36,568 bases of DNA, from NCBI GenBank assembly GCA_964386435.1, contig CAYLSV010000034.1, positions 1 to 36,568 of the forward strand. Direction: 5' to 3'. The stretch's first letter is position 1. Every line of letters starts with the position of its first letter. The translations under genes were made by a program, and so were the position numbers. The notes beneath the pieces were generated by a model. The model worked only from the letters and a program-made list of their open reading frames with translations. It was not told the origin of the DNA and ran no database searches. Positions 7,531-16,088 of the stretch are shown piece by piece. Source of the DNA: CAYLSV01 sp964386435. GTDB lineage: Bacteria; Planctomycetota; Phycisphaerae; Tepidisphaerales; Tepidisphaeraceae.

Positions 7531-9915
7531 CTACTTCAGGAAGCGGACGACGAAGATCGGTTCGTCGGCGGAGAAGGTATAGCGGCCGTCGCTGTCGACG
7601 GTTCCCTTCGACAGGACGTCGCCGTTCCAATCGAGAGCTTCGTAGCTTCGTCCGGCGAGGGCAGGGATGCGGAGCTCGCCGCCGACGCGGGCGGTCAGGA
7701 CGGGCAGGTCTCCCGCCTTGCCGATGCCTTTGTTCGTGTGACCCGTGAGTTCGAAGCCGGTGTTGTAGCTCGTGCTCACCAGGGAGACGGCGACGACTTC
7801 GGCGTCGGCGAACGGCTTGCCGTCCTCGCTGTAGGCAGCGACGGCGATGAACGGGTTGTCCTCATCGACCGGGTCAAACATGCCGGGCGCGTTCTCGACC
7901 TCGATATCGTCCATCCAGACGCCGTTGCCGAAGGCGAGGGACGAGCCGGCGGCGATGCGGCCGGTGTAGGCGACGATGGCCGGGGCGTCGATGTTGAGCA
8001 GGCCGGCCTTCCAGTCGATTTTGATCTGCTTCGTCGGCGTGTACGGGTTGAACTCGTTCCGCTGATCGAAGGGCACGACGTCGCCTTCGACTTTTACGTA
8101 TTCCTCCTGCTCCGGATCGATTTTGATCCGCACGCCGTGCTGGTAGGTTGTGTGGTGCATGTCGAGGCCGGTGTCCTGATAGGAGTGGCCGTAGGACATG
8201 GAGCGTGGGTCGTAGAGGGCCGCCTTGCCGTAGGTGAAGGTGGTGGGATTCGGGGCCGGGTCGAGCGCTTCGTGCCGCCAGGCGAAGGCCATGGCCCGCA
8301 TCATGGCGTTTTGGACTTCGTCGTAGGTGTAGTGGTAGCCCTGGCTGTGGCCGCCGGTGGTGATGTCCATCGCCTGGGTGAAGACGTGCGGATCTTTCGT
8401 GATTTGATCCAGCTTGCCGTCGCCGAAGTAGTGCCAGGTGATCCAGTCCCAGTCCTGCAGGCTGGCGAGCGTGCCCATTTGGATCGGATAGGCGGCGCGG
8501 TACTTGGCCGGTTGTTGGATCTGAGTTTCGTAGACGAGGAACGGCTTACCTTCGACGCGGCTCGGCTCGAGCCACGGCACGCCCTGGCTCAGCAGCGGCG
8601 GCTTCTCGAGCCAGTTGACCCAGCCGCCGTCCTCCGTCGCCGCCAGCCGCTCGGCCTCCTGCGTGAGCCGCTTGATCTCGAACGGATCGGTCACGCCCTC
8701 CAGCCGCTGCTTGGCCTCCTCGAGCGTCGGGCCGGTGCCGTTGACGTAGGCGTTCATGGCGATGGCGTCGCTGTTCTGGTGGAGGTAAAGGCTCTGGATC
8801 TGGTAGCCGATGCCCGTGTCGTAGATCATCGGGCTGGTGCCAATCGCCCGGCCGAACTTCTTCATCTCCGCCGCCTGGCGGTCCTTGTACGAAACGTGCA
8901 AGCCGACGAGGAACTCCAGCACGTCCGCCCCACGCTGCGGTGGCAGGGCGGCCGGGTCGTAATCCGTCTCCATCGCCTGCACCGCCGCCATCGCCGCGGG
9001 GTTGGCGTCATTGATCGCCACCGTCGGCGACAGCTTGCGGCCCATGGGGGCGAACAGGATCGACTTGTCGTCCAAACTCTCGCCCGGCATCAGCTCGCCC
9101 CACGCCTCGATGAGTGCCTCCTCGCTGCCGTATTTCTCGAGCAGGAACGCGTGCCAGCGGTCGAACAGCGTGTTGCGGAAAAACGGGTGCATTTTCGACC
9201 ACGCCCCGTTGAGCATGCGGCGCACCCACCACTCCTCGTTCATCAACTCCCACACGGCGAAAGTCGGATCGTCCGCCCATCGCAGCCCGTTGTGCCGGTT
9301 GACGTGGCCGGCGATCTGCTTCTTGCGTTCCAGCGCGATGGCCTCCAGCCGCGGGTCCCAGAAGCGGGCGAAGGCGTGCTTGATCCGCACGCTGTTGCCT
9401 TTGCGCGTCTCCTGCCCGGCGGCAACGGCTTCGAGCCAAGCGTCGCGGGTGGCCGGGTCATCGATGATGTCGACGTCGCCCGGCTCGACCTCGCCCATGC
9501 GGTTCATGCCGGCGGTCCAGATGCGCATGCCGCGTTTGCCGGCCTCGCTGATGAAATAGTCGACGTTGTCGGCCTGGCTGCCGTCGCCGGGCGTGTACTC
9601 GACGTCGCGGAACGCCGGCCACAGCCGCACGCCGTTGACCCCCAGGAACTGCAGCCGGTCGAGCAGGGCGTCGGTCGCTTCGTGGGTGTTGCCGTGTGTT
9701 TTGCCGACGAACGTCCAGAACCGCAGCCGCTCGCCGTTGGCCGAGAGGTGGCCGTCGGCGTTGACGGTGACATAGTTGTCGGCCGGGATGTCCGCCGGAT
9801 CAACCTCTGCCGCCGGTGCCGCCCCGACCAGAAGCCCCGCGACGGAGAGCACCGCCGCCCGCCGTGCCGCGTTGACCCACCGATCCCGCCTCACGCCGGT
9901 TGCATTCGTGTACAT
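7531..9915 (-). CDS. Secreted clan GH-A glycoside hydrolase (cellulase/GH5-like)
   Basis: 794 residues from ATG 9915 (an in-frame ATG at 9933 adds six residues). A signal peptide is visible: basic RRDRWVNAARR, hydrophobic AAVLSVAGLLVG, cleavage near AAPAAEV. The central part reads as a TIM-barrel glycosidase: GVNGVRLWP near residue 92-100, WELMNEEWW with the likely acid/base Glu near 227, and FLVYETQ with the likely nucleophile Glu near 463. The C-terminal 250 residues are beta-rich, with SSLAFGNGVWMDDIEVENAPG resembling an accessory beta-sandwich. It should cleave a polysaccharide outside the cytoplasm; the substrate is not evident. It is divergent from the beta-helix gene across a shared promoter region carrying a LacI-type site. 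The exact GH family is uncertain. Confidence 0.82.
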   Translation of the reverse strand: MYTNATGVRRDRWVNAARRAAVLSVAGLLVGAAPAAEVDPADIPADNYVTVNADGHLSANGERLRFWTFVGKTHGNTHEATDALLDRLQFLGVNGVRLWPAFRDVEYTPGDGSQADNVDYFISEAGKRGMRIWTAGMNRMGEVEPGDVDIIDDPATRDAWLEAVAAGQETRKGNSVRIKHAFARFWDPRLEAIALERKKQIAGHVNRHNGLRWADDPTFAVWELMNEEWWVRRMLNGAWSKMHPFFRNTLFDRWHAFLLEKYGSEEALIEAWGELMPGESLDDKSILFAPMGRKLSPTVAINDANPAAMAAVQAMETDYDPAALPPQRGADVLEFLVGLHVSYKDRQAAEMKKFGRAIGTSPMIYDTGIGYQIQSLYLHQNSDAIAMNAYVNGTGPTLEEAKQRLEGVTDPFEIKRLTQEAERLAATEDGGWVNWLEKPPLLSQGVPWLEPSRVEGKPFLVYETQIQQPAKYRAAYPIQMGTLASLQDWDWITWHYFGDGKLDQITKDPHVFTQAMDITTGGHSQGYHYTYDEVQNAMMRAMAFAWRHEALDPAPNPTTFTYGKAALYDPRSMSYGHSYQDTGLDMHHTTYQHGVRIKIDPEQEEYVKVEGDVVPFDQRNEFNPYTPTKQIKIDWKAGLLNIDAPAIVAYTGRIAAGSSLAFGNGVWMDDIEVENAPGMFDPVDEDNPFIAVAAYSEDGKPFADAEVVAVSLVSTSYNTGFELTGHTNKGIGKAGDLPVLTARVGGELRIPALAGRSYEALDWNGDVLSKGTVDSDGRYTFSADEPIFVVRFLK

Positions 9916-9966
9916 CGTCGGAATGTACCACATCGAGAAAATCTTTGCCACGGCCAAACCGCCGCC

Positions 9967-9994
9967 TTGACACGCTGCTGCACGCGTGTACATT
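9967..9994 (+). promoter_or_regulatory. Promoter TTGACA-N16-TACATT with overlapping LacI-type operator
   Basis: TTGACA at 9967-9972, a 16-base spacer and TACATT at 9989-9994. The dyad TGCACGCGTGTACA at 9979-9992 overlaps the -10 element and has the central CG typical of LacI/GalR operators. It lies in the divergent region and could control both the beta-helix gene (start 10125) and the glycosidase on the other strand. A second promoter at 14821 has the same geometry, with the operator centre four bases before the -10 in both. Confidence 0.6.
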
Positions 9995-10124
9995 GCGGCC
10001 GCGTGGGTGGGGGCTCGGTGATCGGCCAGCCTGTTCAAACCGCTCGGGCGGCACTCGTTGAGGAGCGAGGCCCGGCGGTAGGTTGCCCGGTGAAGGTCGT
10101 TCTGACCGTTCTGGAGGAGCCATG

Positions 10125-12242
10125 ATGAACCAATCGTTTTCCGCCGCGTTGACCCGCGCATCCATCGAAGTTCTGGAGGGCCGGCGGCTGCTGGCGTCGG
10201 TAACCGTCAGCGACGTGGCCGGCTTGATCAACGCTGTCGACACCGGCAACGTCGGCGACACGATCAACGTCACGCCGGGCAACTACGTGCTCGGCCAATC
10301 GCTGCGGCCCAAGGCCGACATGACAATCGTCGGCACCGGCCCCGGCGTGCGCTTGCAGGCGGCGGCGGGTTGGACGCCGGACGTGTCGAGCAAGCCAGAT
10401 TCGGAGACGAGCCTGGCCTCCACCGATGCCGGCGGCTACTTCATCGACCTTGGCACCAACAACGGCTCGGGCAGCCACATCAACGGCGTCGATGGCGTGA
10501 CGATCCAGAACCTCGAGTTCGACGGCGACGGCCGCTTGTACGGCGCGATCGTCGGGCAGAACGCCGACGACCTCACGCTGCGGAACAACACGATCGAGCA
10601 GTTCGCCTGGAGCGGCGTCCGCACCCGCAGCGGCGACGGCCACCTCTACGAGGGCAACCTGTTCACCAATGCCGGCGGCAAAATCGGGGCGACGGGCGGC
10701 ATGGTGTTCAACACGTACCTCACAACCAGCATCATCCGCGACAACGTCTTCGACCGCACCGCCGGCTACGGCGACGTCTACGGCGTCAAAGGCCGCCAGT
10801 TCCGTACCGTCGAGATCGCCGAGAACTCGATGTTCGGCGGGTCGTTTTCCATCGAGCTGCCGTTCGAGAATGACCAGTTCGTCACCATCCGCAACAACTT
10901 CCTCAGCGGCGTGGTCTCGATCCCCAAGCAGGGTGGTGGGGCGGTGCCGACGAACGGGTTCACGTTCGACATCCGCGAAAACTACTTCCGCAACTCCTAC
11001 AGCATCGAGGGGCCGCGCAACGGCATCACGGTGCACCGCAACCTGTTCGACTTCGAGACGGGCAAGGACAAGGGCAATTTGGTCAGCCAATTCGGCGGCA
11101 GCACGGCGCTCAACAGCGGGCCGTTCGTGATGCACAACAACCTGATCAAGAACCCAGGCCGCGGCGTTTTCTGGTCCGACCCGCCCCAGAACGGCCTGAC
11201 CTTCCGCAACAACGAGGTGATCGCCAACACCACCGCCACGCCGCGGACCGAAGGGCTGTTCGGCATCAAGGTCAGCAACAACACCGGCACCACCGACTTC
11301 TCCACGATCCGCATCGCCGATAACGTCATCACCGTCAACGGCCAGCAGCGGCCGCTGATGCGGAACGACCCCAGCCGAACCGGCTCCGTGATCGAGAACA
11401 ACACGCTCACCGGCATCACCGACACTGGCAGCTACTCCAATCCGAACACCCGGGCGACCCGCGGTTTGCAGGCGCCGCTGTTGTTCGACGTCGGTGCCGA
11501 CGCGGCGTTCACCGTCGACGGCTGGAACCTGCTCGACAACGCGTCCGGCCCGAACCAGCAGCCGACGTCCGTCGCGCTGTCGCCGACGAACATCGACGAG
11601 AACCTGCCCGCCGGCAGCGTCGTCGGCACGTTCACGACGGTCGATCCCGACACCAACGACAGCCACACCTACAAGATCGTCAGCGGCCAGGACAAGGCGA
11701 AGTTCGCCATCAGCGGCAACCAGCTCGTGACCACCGAGCCGCTGGATTACGAGACGAAGAGCAACTTGAAGGTCCGCGTCCGCACCACCGACGCCGGCGG
11801 GCTGTTCACGGCCAAGACGTTCACCATCAACGTGAACGATTTGCCTGACAACGGCGGCGGTGGTGGGGGCGGCGTGCCCGCCGGCTCACCGACCGGCACG
11901 CTGGTCGGCCTGATGACGCCGGACGACCCGGACGTCGGCGACACCCACACCTACACGATCATCGGCGGCACCGACCGCGACGCCTTCGCCGTCGACGGCG
12001 ACCGGCTGGAGACCACCGCCGACCTCGCCACGTACAACGCCGGCGACGTGCTAAGCGTCCGCGTTCGCGTGACCGACGCCGGCGGCTTGTTCAGGGCCCA
12101 GACGCTGAACGTCACGCTCACCGCCCAAACCGCCTCGGCCATGACAAGCCCCGGCCCCATGCCGCTGGCCGAGCAGGGCTCCATCTTCGCCACGTTCTCC
12201 GGCAAGCTGCTAACGTTCGATCGCGACGACCTGCTCACGTGA
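10125..12242 (+). CDS. Extracellular parallel beta-helix protein with LEPR-XLL-like N-terminus and cadherin-like repeats
   Basis: 705 residues. ATG 10125 has GGAGGAG at 10113-10119 with good spacing; ATG 10122 is too close to it. The N-terminus has LEGRRLLA at residues 17-24, a signature of planctomycete exported proteins. Residues about 30-470 form a right-handed beta-helix with many short NN/GN turns (LTLRNNTIEQF, VTIRNNFLSG, FVMHNNLIKNPGRGVFWSD), resembling polysaccharide lyase or carbohydrate-binding helices. Then come a cadherin-like repeat (SPTNIDENLPAGSVVGTF to FTINVNDLP), a poly-Gly linker, and a second repeat lacking its first strand. No catalytic residues can be assigned. Its beta-helix domain is duplicated in the next gene 12 bp downstream, which is probably cotranscribed. 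Confidence 0.85.
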   Translation: MNQSFSAALTRASIEVLEGRRLLASVTVSDVAGLINAVDTGNVGDTINVTPGNYVLGQSLRPKADMTIVGTGPGVRLQAAAGWTPDVSSKPDSETSLASTDAGGYFIDLGTNNGSGSHINGVDGVTIQNLEFDGDGRLYGAIVGQNADDLTLRNNTIEQFAWSGVRTRSGDGHLYEGNLFTNAGGKIGATGGMVFNTYLTTSIIRDNVFDRTAGYGDVYGVKGRQFRTVEIAENSMFGGSFSIELPFENDQFVTIRNNFLSGVVSIPKQGGGAVPTNGFTFDIRENYFRNSYSIEGPRNGITVHRNLFDFETGKDKGNLVSQFGGSTALNSGPFVMHNNLIKNPGRGVFWSDPPQNGLTFRNNEVIANTTATPRTEGLFGIKVSNNTGTTDFSTIRIADNVITVNGQQRPLMRNDPSRTGSVIENNTLTGITDTGSYSNPNTRATRGLQAPLLFDVGADAAFTVDGWNLLDNASGPNQQPTSVALSPTNIDENLPAGSVVGTFTTVDPDTNDSHTYKIVSGQDKAKFAISGNQLVTTEPLDYETKSNLKVRVRTTDAGGLFTAKTFTINVNDLPDNGGGGGGGVPAGSPTGTLVGLMTPDDPDVGDTHTYTIIGGTDRDAFAVDGDRLETTADLATYNAGDVLSVRVRVTDAGGLFRAQTLNVTLTAQTASAMTSPGPMPLAEQGSIFATFSGKLLTFDRDDLLT

Positions 12243-12254
12243 GGGCGCCTGCCA

Positions 12255-13649
12255 ATGCCCCTGTTCCTGGCCATCCTGCTGACGGCGCTGCAACCGAACG
12301 CCATCGTTCAGGACGCGGCCGCGCTCGTGGCGGCCGTGAACCACGGGGCGGCGGGTGACACCGTCCGCGTGGCACCCGGCCATTACGTCCTCAACGAGCC
12401 GCTGCGGCCGAAGGCTGGCATGACCATCCTCGGCATCGGGCCGGGCGTGCGGATCGAGGCCGACTTGGCGTGGTCGCCCGACCGTTCGCAACGGCCCGAT
12501 GCCGAGATCCGCCTCAACCACGCCGACGCCGGCGGCTACTTCATTGACCTCGGCACGAACGACGGCAACGGCCAGCACCTCGACGGCGTCGACGGCGTGA
12601 CCCTCGAGAACCTGACCTTCAACGGCGGCAACCGGCTGCACGGGGCGATCGTTGGCAACAACGCCGACAACCTGATTCTCCGCGGCAACACGTTCGAGCA
12701 CTTCACCTGGTCCGGCGTCCGCACCCGACTCGGCGACGGCCACGTTTACGAACACAATCGCTTCGACCACGCCGGCGGCAAAATCGGCACCACCGGCGGC
12801 ATGATCTTCGCCGCCCGCTTCACCGACGGCATCATCCGCCACAACACCTTCGTCCGCGACCCCAACGCCGGCGACGTCTACGGCGTCAAGGGCCGGCTGT
12901 TCGACGATGTCCGGATCCGACACAACACGTTCCTGGGCGGCTCGTTCTCCATCGAGCTGCCGTTCGAGAACGATCGCGCCGTGACGATCAGCCACAACGT
13001 CATCAGCGGCACCGTCTCCATCCCCAAATCCGGCGGCGGCCCGGTGCCCGAGGGCGGCCACACGTTCGACATCCACCACAACCATTTCACCAAAACCTAC
13101 GCCATCGAGGGACCACGCAACGGCGTCCGGGTGCATCACAACCTCTTCGACTTTGAGACCGCCGACGACGGCGGCAACCTTGTCAGCCAATTCGGCGGCA
13201 AGGGGCGACCCGCCGACGGGCCGTTCGCGATGAGCAATAACCTGATCAAGAACCCGGGCCGCGGCATCTTCTGGTCCGACGTGCCGCAGAACGAGTTCGT
13301 GTTCCGCAACAACGAGGTGATCGTCAATCCGACCGCCACGCCCCGCACCGCCGGCCTCATCGGCATCCGCATGCGGAACGACGCCGGCGCGACCGACTTC
13401 GCCACCGTGCAAGTTGTTGACAACATCGTGACCATCCACGGCGCCCCCCGCGACCTCATGCGCAACGAGGCGGGGCGGGCGGCCGTCATCGAGAACAACA
13501 CGCTCAACAACGTCGCCGACGCAGCCACTTTCGAGAACGCCGACGCGGACCGGCCGCGGGGTCTGCAGGCCCCGCTCCGCTTCACCGCCGGGGCCGACGG
13601 GGCGTGGGTGATCGACGGCTGGGAGGTCAGCCGGCAGCCGCCGGGTTGA
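12255..13649 (+). CDS. Parallel beta-helix protein, paralogue of the preceding gene
   Basis: 464 residues. It begins with a short signal-like segment (MPLFLAILLTALQPNAIVQ) instead of the LEGRRLLA motif, then a beta-helix aligning with residues 30-470 of the upstream protein almost without gaps, including GGYFIDLGTN, SGVRTRxGDGHxYE, FSIELPFEND, LIKNPGRG and FWSD. It ends where the helix ends and lacks the cadherin-like repeats. The DNA of the two genes aligns at a constant offset of 2100 bp for more than a kilobase, becoming 2097 near the end, so this is a tandem duplication. The start is 12 bp after the previous stop. The identical conserved positions suggest a shared polysaccharide substrate, possibly as a lyase; the activity is not proven by motif. 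Confidence 0.83.
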   Translation: MPLFLAILLTALQPNAIVQDAAALVAAVNHGAAGDTVRVAPGHYVLNEPLRPKAGMTILGIGPGVRIEADLAWSPDRSQRPDAEIRLNHADAGGYFIDLGTNDGNGQHLDGVDGVTLENLTFNGGNRLHGAIVGNNADNLILRGNTFEHFTWSGVRTRLGDGHVYEHNRFDHAGGKIGTTGGMIFAARFTDGIIRHNTFVRDPNAGDVYGVKGRLFDDVRIRHNTFLGGSFSIELPFENDRAVTISHNVISGTVSIPKSGGGPVPEGGHTFDIHHNHFTKTYAIEGPRNGVRVHHNLFDFETADDGGNLVSQFGGKGRPADGPFAMSNNLIKNPGRGIFWSDVPQNEFVFRNNEVIVNPTATPRTAGLIGIRMRNDAGATDFATVQVVDNIVTIHGAPRDLMRNEAGRAAVIENNTLNNVADAATFENADADRPRGLQAPLRFTAGADGAWVIDGWEVSRQPPG

Positions 13650-13702
13650 CGCGGATGCCCGGCATCGGCAACCTGTGGAGGATCAGGTGTAGGATGCGGG
13701 CG

Positions 13703-14770
13703 ATGTCTCGCCGCGTGACTGCCGCCGAGATCGCCGACGCGTGCGGCGTCTCCCGCCCGACCGTCAGCCGGATTCTGACCGGCGGCGACGTCGCGGCGCT
13801 GCACAGCGACGCCACCCGCCGCCTCGTGGAGGAAGCCGCCGAGCGGCTTGGTTATCGCCCGAACACCGCCGCCCGGGCCATCAAGACCGGCAAGTTCGGC
13901 CAGTTCGCCCTGATGATCGGTGCCCTCCCGGCCCGCCGCGGCGCACAGCCGCAAATGCTCGACGGCCTGCTCGACGCCTGCGAGAAACTCGACAGCCACC
14001 TGCTCGTCGTCCGCGGCGGGGCCGCGGCATTTCAGGACGGCAACCGCCTGCCGCGGGTGCTGCGGGAATCGGCCTGCGACGGCTTGGTGCTCGATTACAC
14101 CCACGAGGTGCCGCTGCCGCTCATCGACGCGGTGCAAACGCTCGACGTGCCCGTCGCCTGGCTCAACACCCGCCGCCGGCCCACCGTCCAACGCACGGCC
14201 ATGCTGCCCGGCCACGTCCTGCGGCCCGACGACGAAGCCGGCGCGGAAACCGCCACCAAGCACCTGATCGAGTTGGGCCACACCCGCATCGCCTACTTCG
14301 ATGCCCTGGCCGCCAACGACCGCTCGCACCATTACTCCCACGCCGCCCGCCGCCTCGGCTGGAGCCGCGCCCTGCGGGCCGCCGGGCTGTCGGAGATGCA
14401 GCACCGGTACAACCTGCAAGCCCGAGCCTCGCGGTTCAACCCGCACGAGCAGTTGATGCGGGTGATGACCGCCGATGAGCCGCCCACGGCCTTGGTCATG
14501 TACGGCGGCAACGAGGTGTCTCTGGTCGAGGCCGTCGCCGGGCGGTTGAATCTGTCGGTGCCGGAGGATCTGTCGCTTGTGACGTTTGCCGACGAGCGGC
14601 GGACGCAGGTGTTGGGCCGCGACGTGACTTACATTTCCGTCCCCCACGCCGAGGTCGCCCGGCGGGCCATCGCGTTGCTCGCCCGCCCGGACCATCAGAC
14701 GCAAACCGACGAAGTACGCGTCGAGATGGCAATGGTCCGCCCCGATTCCACGGCGACCAGCCCCCGCTGA
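13703..14770 (+). CDS. LacI/GalR-family transcriptional regulator
   Basis: 355 residues. The N-terminal helix-turn-helix reads VTAAEIADACGVSRPTVSRIL (residues 5-25), followed by the hinge region LGYRPNTAARAIKTG and a periplasmic-binding-protein-like sensor domain (LPRVLRESACDGLVLD, HLIELGHTRIAYFDA, PTALVMYGG, PEDLSLVTFADE). It should bind DNA as a dimer and respond to a sugar or oligosaccharide. ATG 13703 fits the family's N-terminus; ATG 13694 three codons upstream is possible and is better placed relative to GGAGGA at 13677-13682. It lies 53 bp after the beta-helix gene on the same strand. It is the only regulator in the locus and the natural candidate for the TGNAMNCGNGTNCA sites at 9979, 14833, 27043 and 29868. 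Confidence 0.93.
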   Translation: MSRRVTAAEIADACGVSRPTVSRILTGGDVAALHSDATRRLVEEAAERLGYRPNTAARAIKTGKFGQFALMIGALPARRGAQPQMLDGLLDACEKLDSHLLVVRGGAAAFQDGNRLPRVLRESACDGLVLDYTHEVPLPLIDAVQTLDVPVAWLNTRRRPTVQRTAMLPGHVLRPDDEAGAETATKHLIELGHTRIAYFDALAANDRSHHYSHAARRLGWSRALRAAGLSEMQHRYNLQARASRFNPHEQLMRVMTADEPPTALVMYGGNEVSLVEAVAGRLNLSVPEDLSLVTFADERRTQVLGRDVTYISVPHAEVARRAIALLARPDHQTQTDEVRVEMAMVRPDSTATSPR

Positions 14771-14820
14771 CGCCTTCACCGCGCCGCTCGAGCCACCCAC
14801 CAAAGATTGCAGAAAATCGC

Positions 14821-14848
14821 TTGACGCGGTGCTGTAATCGGGTACATT
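14821..14848 (+). promoter_or_regulatory. Promoter TTGACG-N16-TACATT with overlapping LacI-type operator
   Basis: TTGACG at 14821-14826 and TACATT at 14843-14848 with a 16-base spacer. TGTAATCGGGTACA at 14833-14846 is a dyad with a central CG, placed exactly as at 9979 relative to the -10. In both promoters GCGTGG follows the -10 after six bases. It would drive the PEP-CTERM gene at 15195 through a leader of about 340 nt. Confidence 0.6.
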
Positions 14849-14912
14849 CAATTCGCGTGGCCGAGGATTGGAGGCTGTCACGCCGCCTGATACCGCACGC
14901 AGAGGAGAGAAG

Positions 14913-15062
14913 ATGGTCCACCAACTGACCGCCACAGGCCGCAGCGTCTTCTTGACGCAGCTTTTTCCTGACGCGGCTGTAATGGCCAAGGGCGTGGTCT
15001 CTGCCTCGTCCGCGACCTTTACGCCGTCAGCCACAACCCGGTCGGTCCGTTTCCATTGGTAG
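14913..15062 (+). CDS. Possible 49-residue leader ORF
   Basis: ATG 14913 is preceded by AGAGGAG at about 14901-14907, and the ORF runs to TAG at 15060-15062, encoding MVHQLTATGRS...SVRFHW. It has no signal peptide, membrane helix or recognisable domain. It sits between the promoter at 14821 and the PEP-CTERM gene, and a run of seven T (15065-15071) follows just after the stop, without a strong hairpin. It might be a regulatory leader peptide or a chance frame. Confidence 0.25.
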   Translation: MVHQLTATGRSVFLTQLFPDAAVMAKGVVSASSATFTPSATTRSVRFHW

Positions 15063-15101
15063 GATTTTTTTCATTCCGCCGTTGCTTGATCTGAAGTCGA
15101 T

Positions 15102-15115
15102 TGTTCACGAGTGCA
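15102..15115. promoter_or_regulatory. Weaker LacI-type operator match in the PEP-CTERM leader
   Basis: TGTTCACGAGTGCA fits the dyad TGNAMNCGNGTNCA except for T at position 4. It lies 80 bases upstream of the 15195 start and about 270 bp from the site at 14833. A two-site looping arrangement is possible but unproven. No clear promoter accompanies it. Confidence 0.3.
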
Positions 15116-15154
15116 GCCCGCCACGCTTCAGGTGGCTCGCCGCTCAAGTTTGGT

Positions 15155-15173
15155 GGCCACGAAATTTGTGGCC
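15155..15173 (+). other. Small hairpin in the leader of the first PEP-CTERM gene
   Basis: GGCCAC/GTGGCC form a 6-bp stem with loop GAAATTT, ending about ten bases before the GAGGAG ribosome binding site at 15183-15188. It may affect translation initiation. Confidence 0.3.
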
Positions 15174-15194
15174 GCGTCACCCGAGGAGAACTTC

Positions 15195-15950
15195 ATGCCC
15201 ATTCGCCACCTGCTCACCGTCGCCGCCGCGCTCACCGTGCCGGCCATCGCGTCCGCCGATTTGATTCAGTACGACCCGTCCGGCGGGCTCGCCACCGAGA
15301 TCGACCCGCTGGGCAACGGCGACGATCTGAACGCCGTCGCCATCGGGGCCAACATCACCGAGGCCGCCGTGGAAGCGCTGCCGGATGTGGTGATCCTGGC
15401 CGACTTCAACGACTTTCCCGGCGCGGCCGACGAGGCCGCCGTGACGTTCGGCAACGGCCTGCCCGATCTGTTCGTCTCCGGCCCGGGGCCGCTGAACAAC
15501 GGCGGGCTGGCGCTGTCGGACCGCGGGGGTGCCAGCAATCAGGAGTCGGTGCGGGTAAACGAGAACGCCCCCCGCGTCCTCGACTTCGGGGCCTACGACG
15601 CCTCAAGCAACACCTTCGACTTCTCGGTGAACCCGGTGGAGGTCGTCGCCTTCGGCATCGCCGGGGCGCGACCCAACGCTGACGGCACACCCAGCACCTT
15701 CACGGCGACGTTCCTCGCCGACGATGACACGGTGCTGTCGACGCAGACGTTCGTCGCCACCGATAACGACGGCGTGTTCTTCGGCTTCGACTCCGGCGCT
15801 GGGCTGCCAATCGGCCGGGTCGAGATCACCGGCACCAACGCCTCCAACCGCAACGCCGGGTTGGACGACATCGCCTTCACGGTCATCCCTGAGCCCGCCA
15901 CCCTCAGCCTCCTCGCTGCCGCCGGCCTGGGCCTGATCCGCCGGCGCTGA
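15195..15950 (+). CDS. PEP-CTERM exported protein (first of two paralogues)
   Basis: 251 residues from ATG 15195 with GAGGAG at 15183-15188. The N-terminal signal peptide is MPIRHLLTVAAALTVPAIASA. The C-terminus is a PEP-CTERM signal: PEPATLS, a hydrophobic LLAAAGLGL helix and a final RRR, recognised by exosortase and anchoring or sorting the protein at the cell envelope. The mature part is acidic, beta-rich and Asn/Asp-rich with no known catalytic motif. VLDFGAYDASSNTFDF and GLDDIAFTVIPEP recur in the next gene. It may be a matrix or polysaccharide-associated protein. It sits downstream of the operator-bearing promoter at 14821 and is followed by a strong GC hairpin. Confidence 0.85.
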   Translation: MPIRHLLTVAAALTVPAIASADLIQYDPSGGLATEIDPLGNGDDLNAVAIGANITEAAVEALPDVVILADFNDFPGAADEAAVTFGNGLPDLFVSGPGPLNNGGLALSDRGGASNQESVRVNENAPRVLDFGAYDASSNTFDFSVNPVEVVAFGIAGARPNADGTPSTFTATFLADDDTVLSTQTFVATDNDGVFFGFDSGAGLPIGRVEITGTNASNRNAGLDDIAFTVIPEPATLSLLAAAGLGLIRRR

Positions 15951-15986
15951 TGTGTCGACGCGGCGCTAAGTTCGTGCCTCCTCCTC

Positions 15987-16018
15987 GGCGGCCGTCGGCA
16001 CCTTAACCGGCGGTCGCC
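15987..16018 (+). terminator. GC-rich hairpin after the first PEP-CTERM gene
   Basis: A 12-bp stem (15987-15998 with 16007-16018, two G-U wobbles) with loop CACCTTAA, starting 37 bases after the stop codon. There is no T-tract beyond TT, so it may terminate weakly or stabilise the 3' end. Confidence 0.45.
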
Positions 16019-16088
16019 TTGAAGATCGGAAGGGTTTTGGGGAGGGCAACTGCAAGTTGCCGCACCGTGAGCAAATCGAAAGGACAAA

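Noticed and set aside
7450..10125. An 891-codon open frame antisense to the GH-A glycosidase
   Set aside because: It is a GC-rich shadow of the minus-strand gene; the minus strand has a signal peptide and glycosidase motifs, while this frame has none.
13136..15034. A 632-codon open frame antisense to the beta-helix gene end, LacI and promoter
   Set aside because: It is Gly/Val/Arg-rich shadow coding covering a clear LacI gene and an intergenic promoter.
16020..16088. A LacI-type site upstream of the second PEP-CTERM gene
   Set aside because: The nearest candidate (around GCACCGTGAGCA) matches only one half-site; the region has only a short GCAACT/AGTTGC stem.
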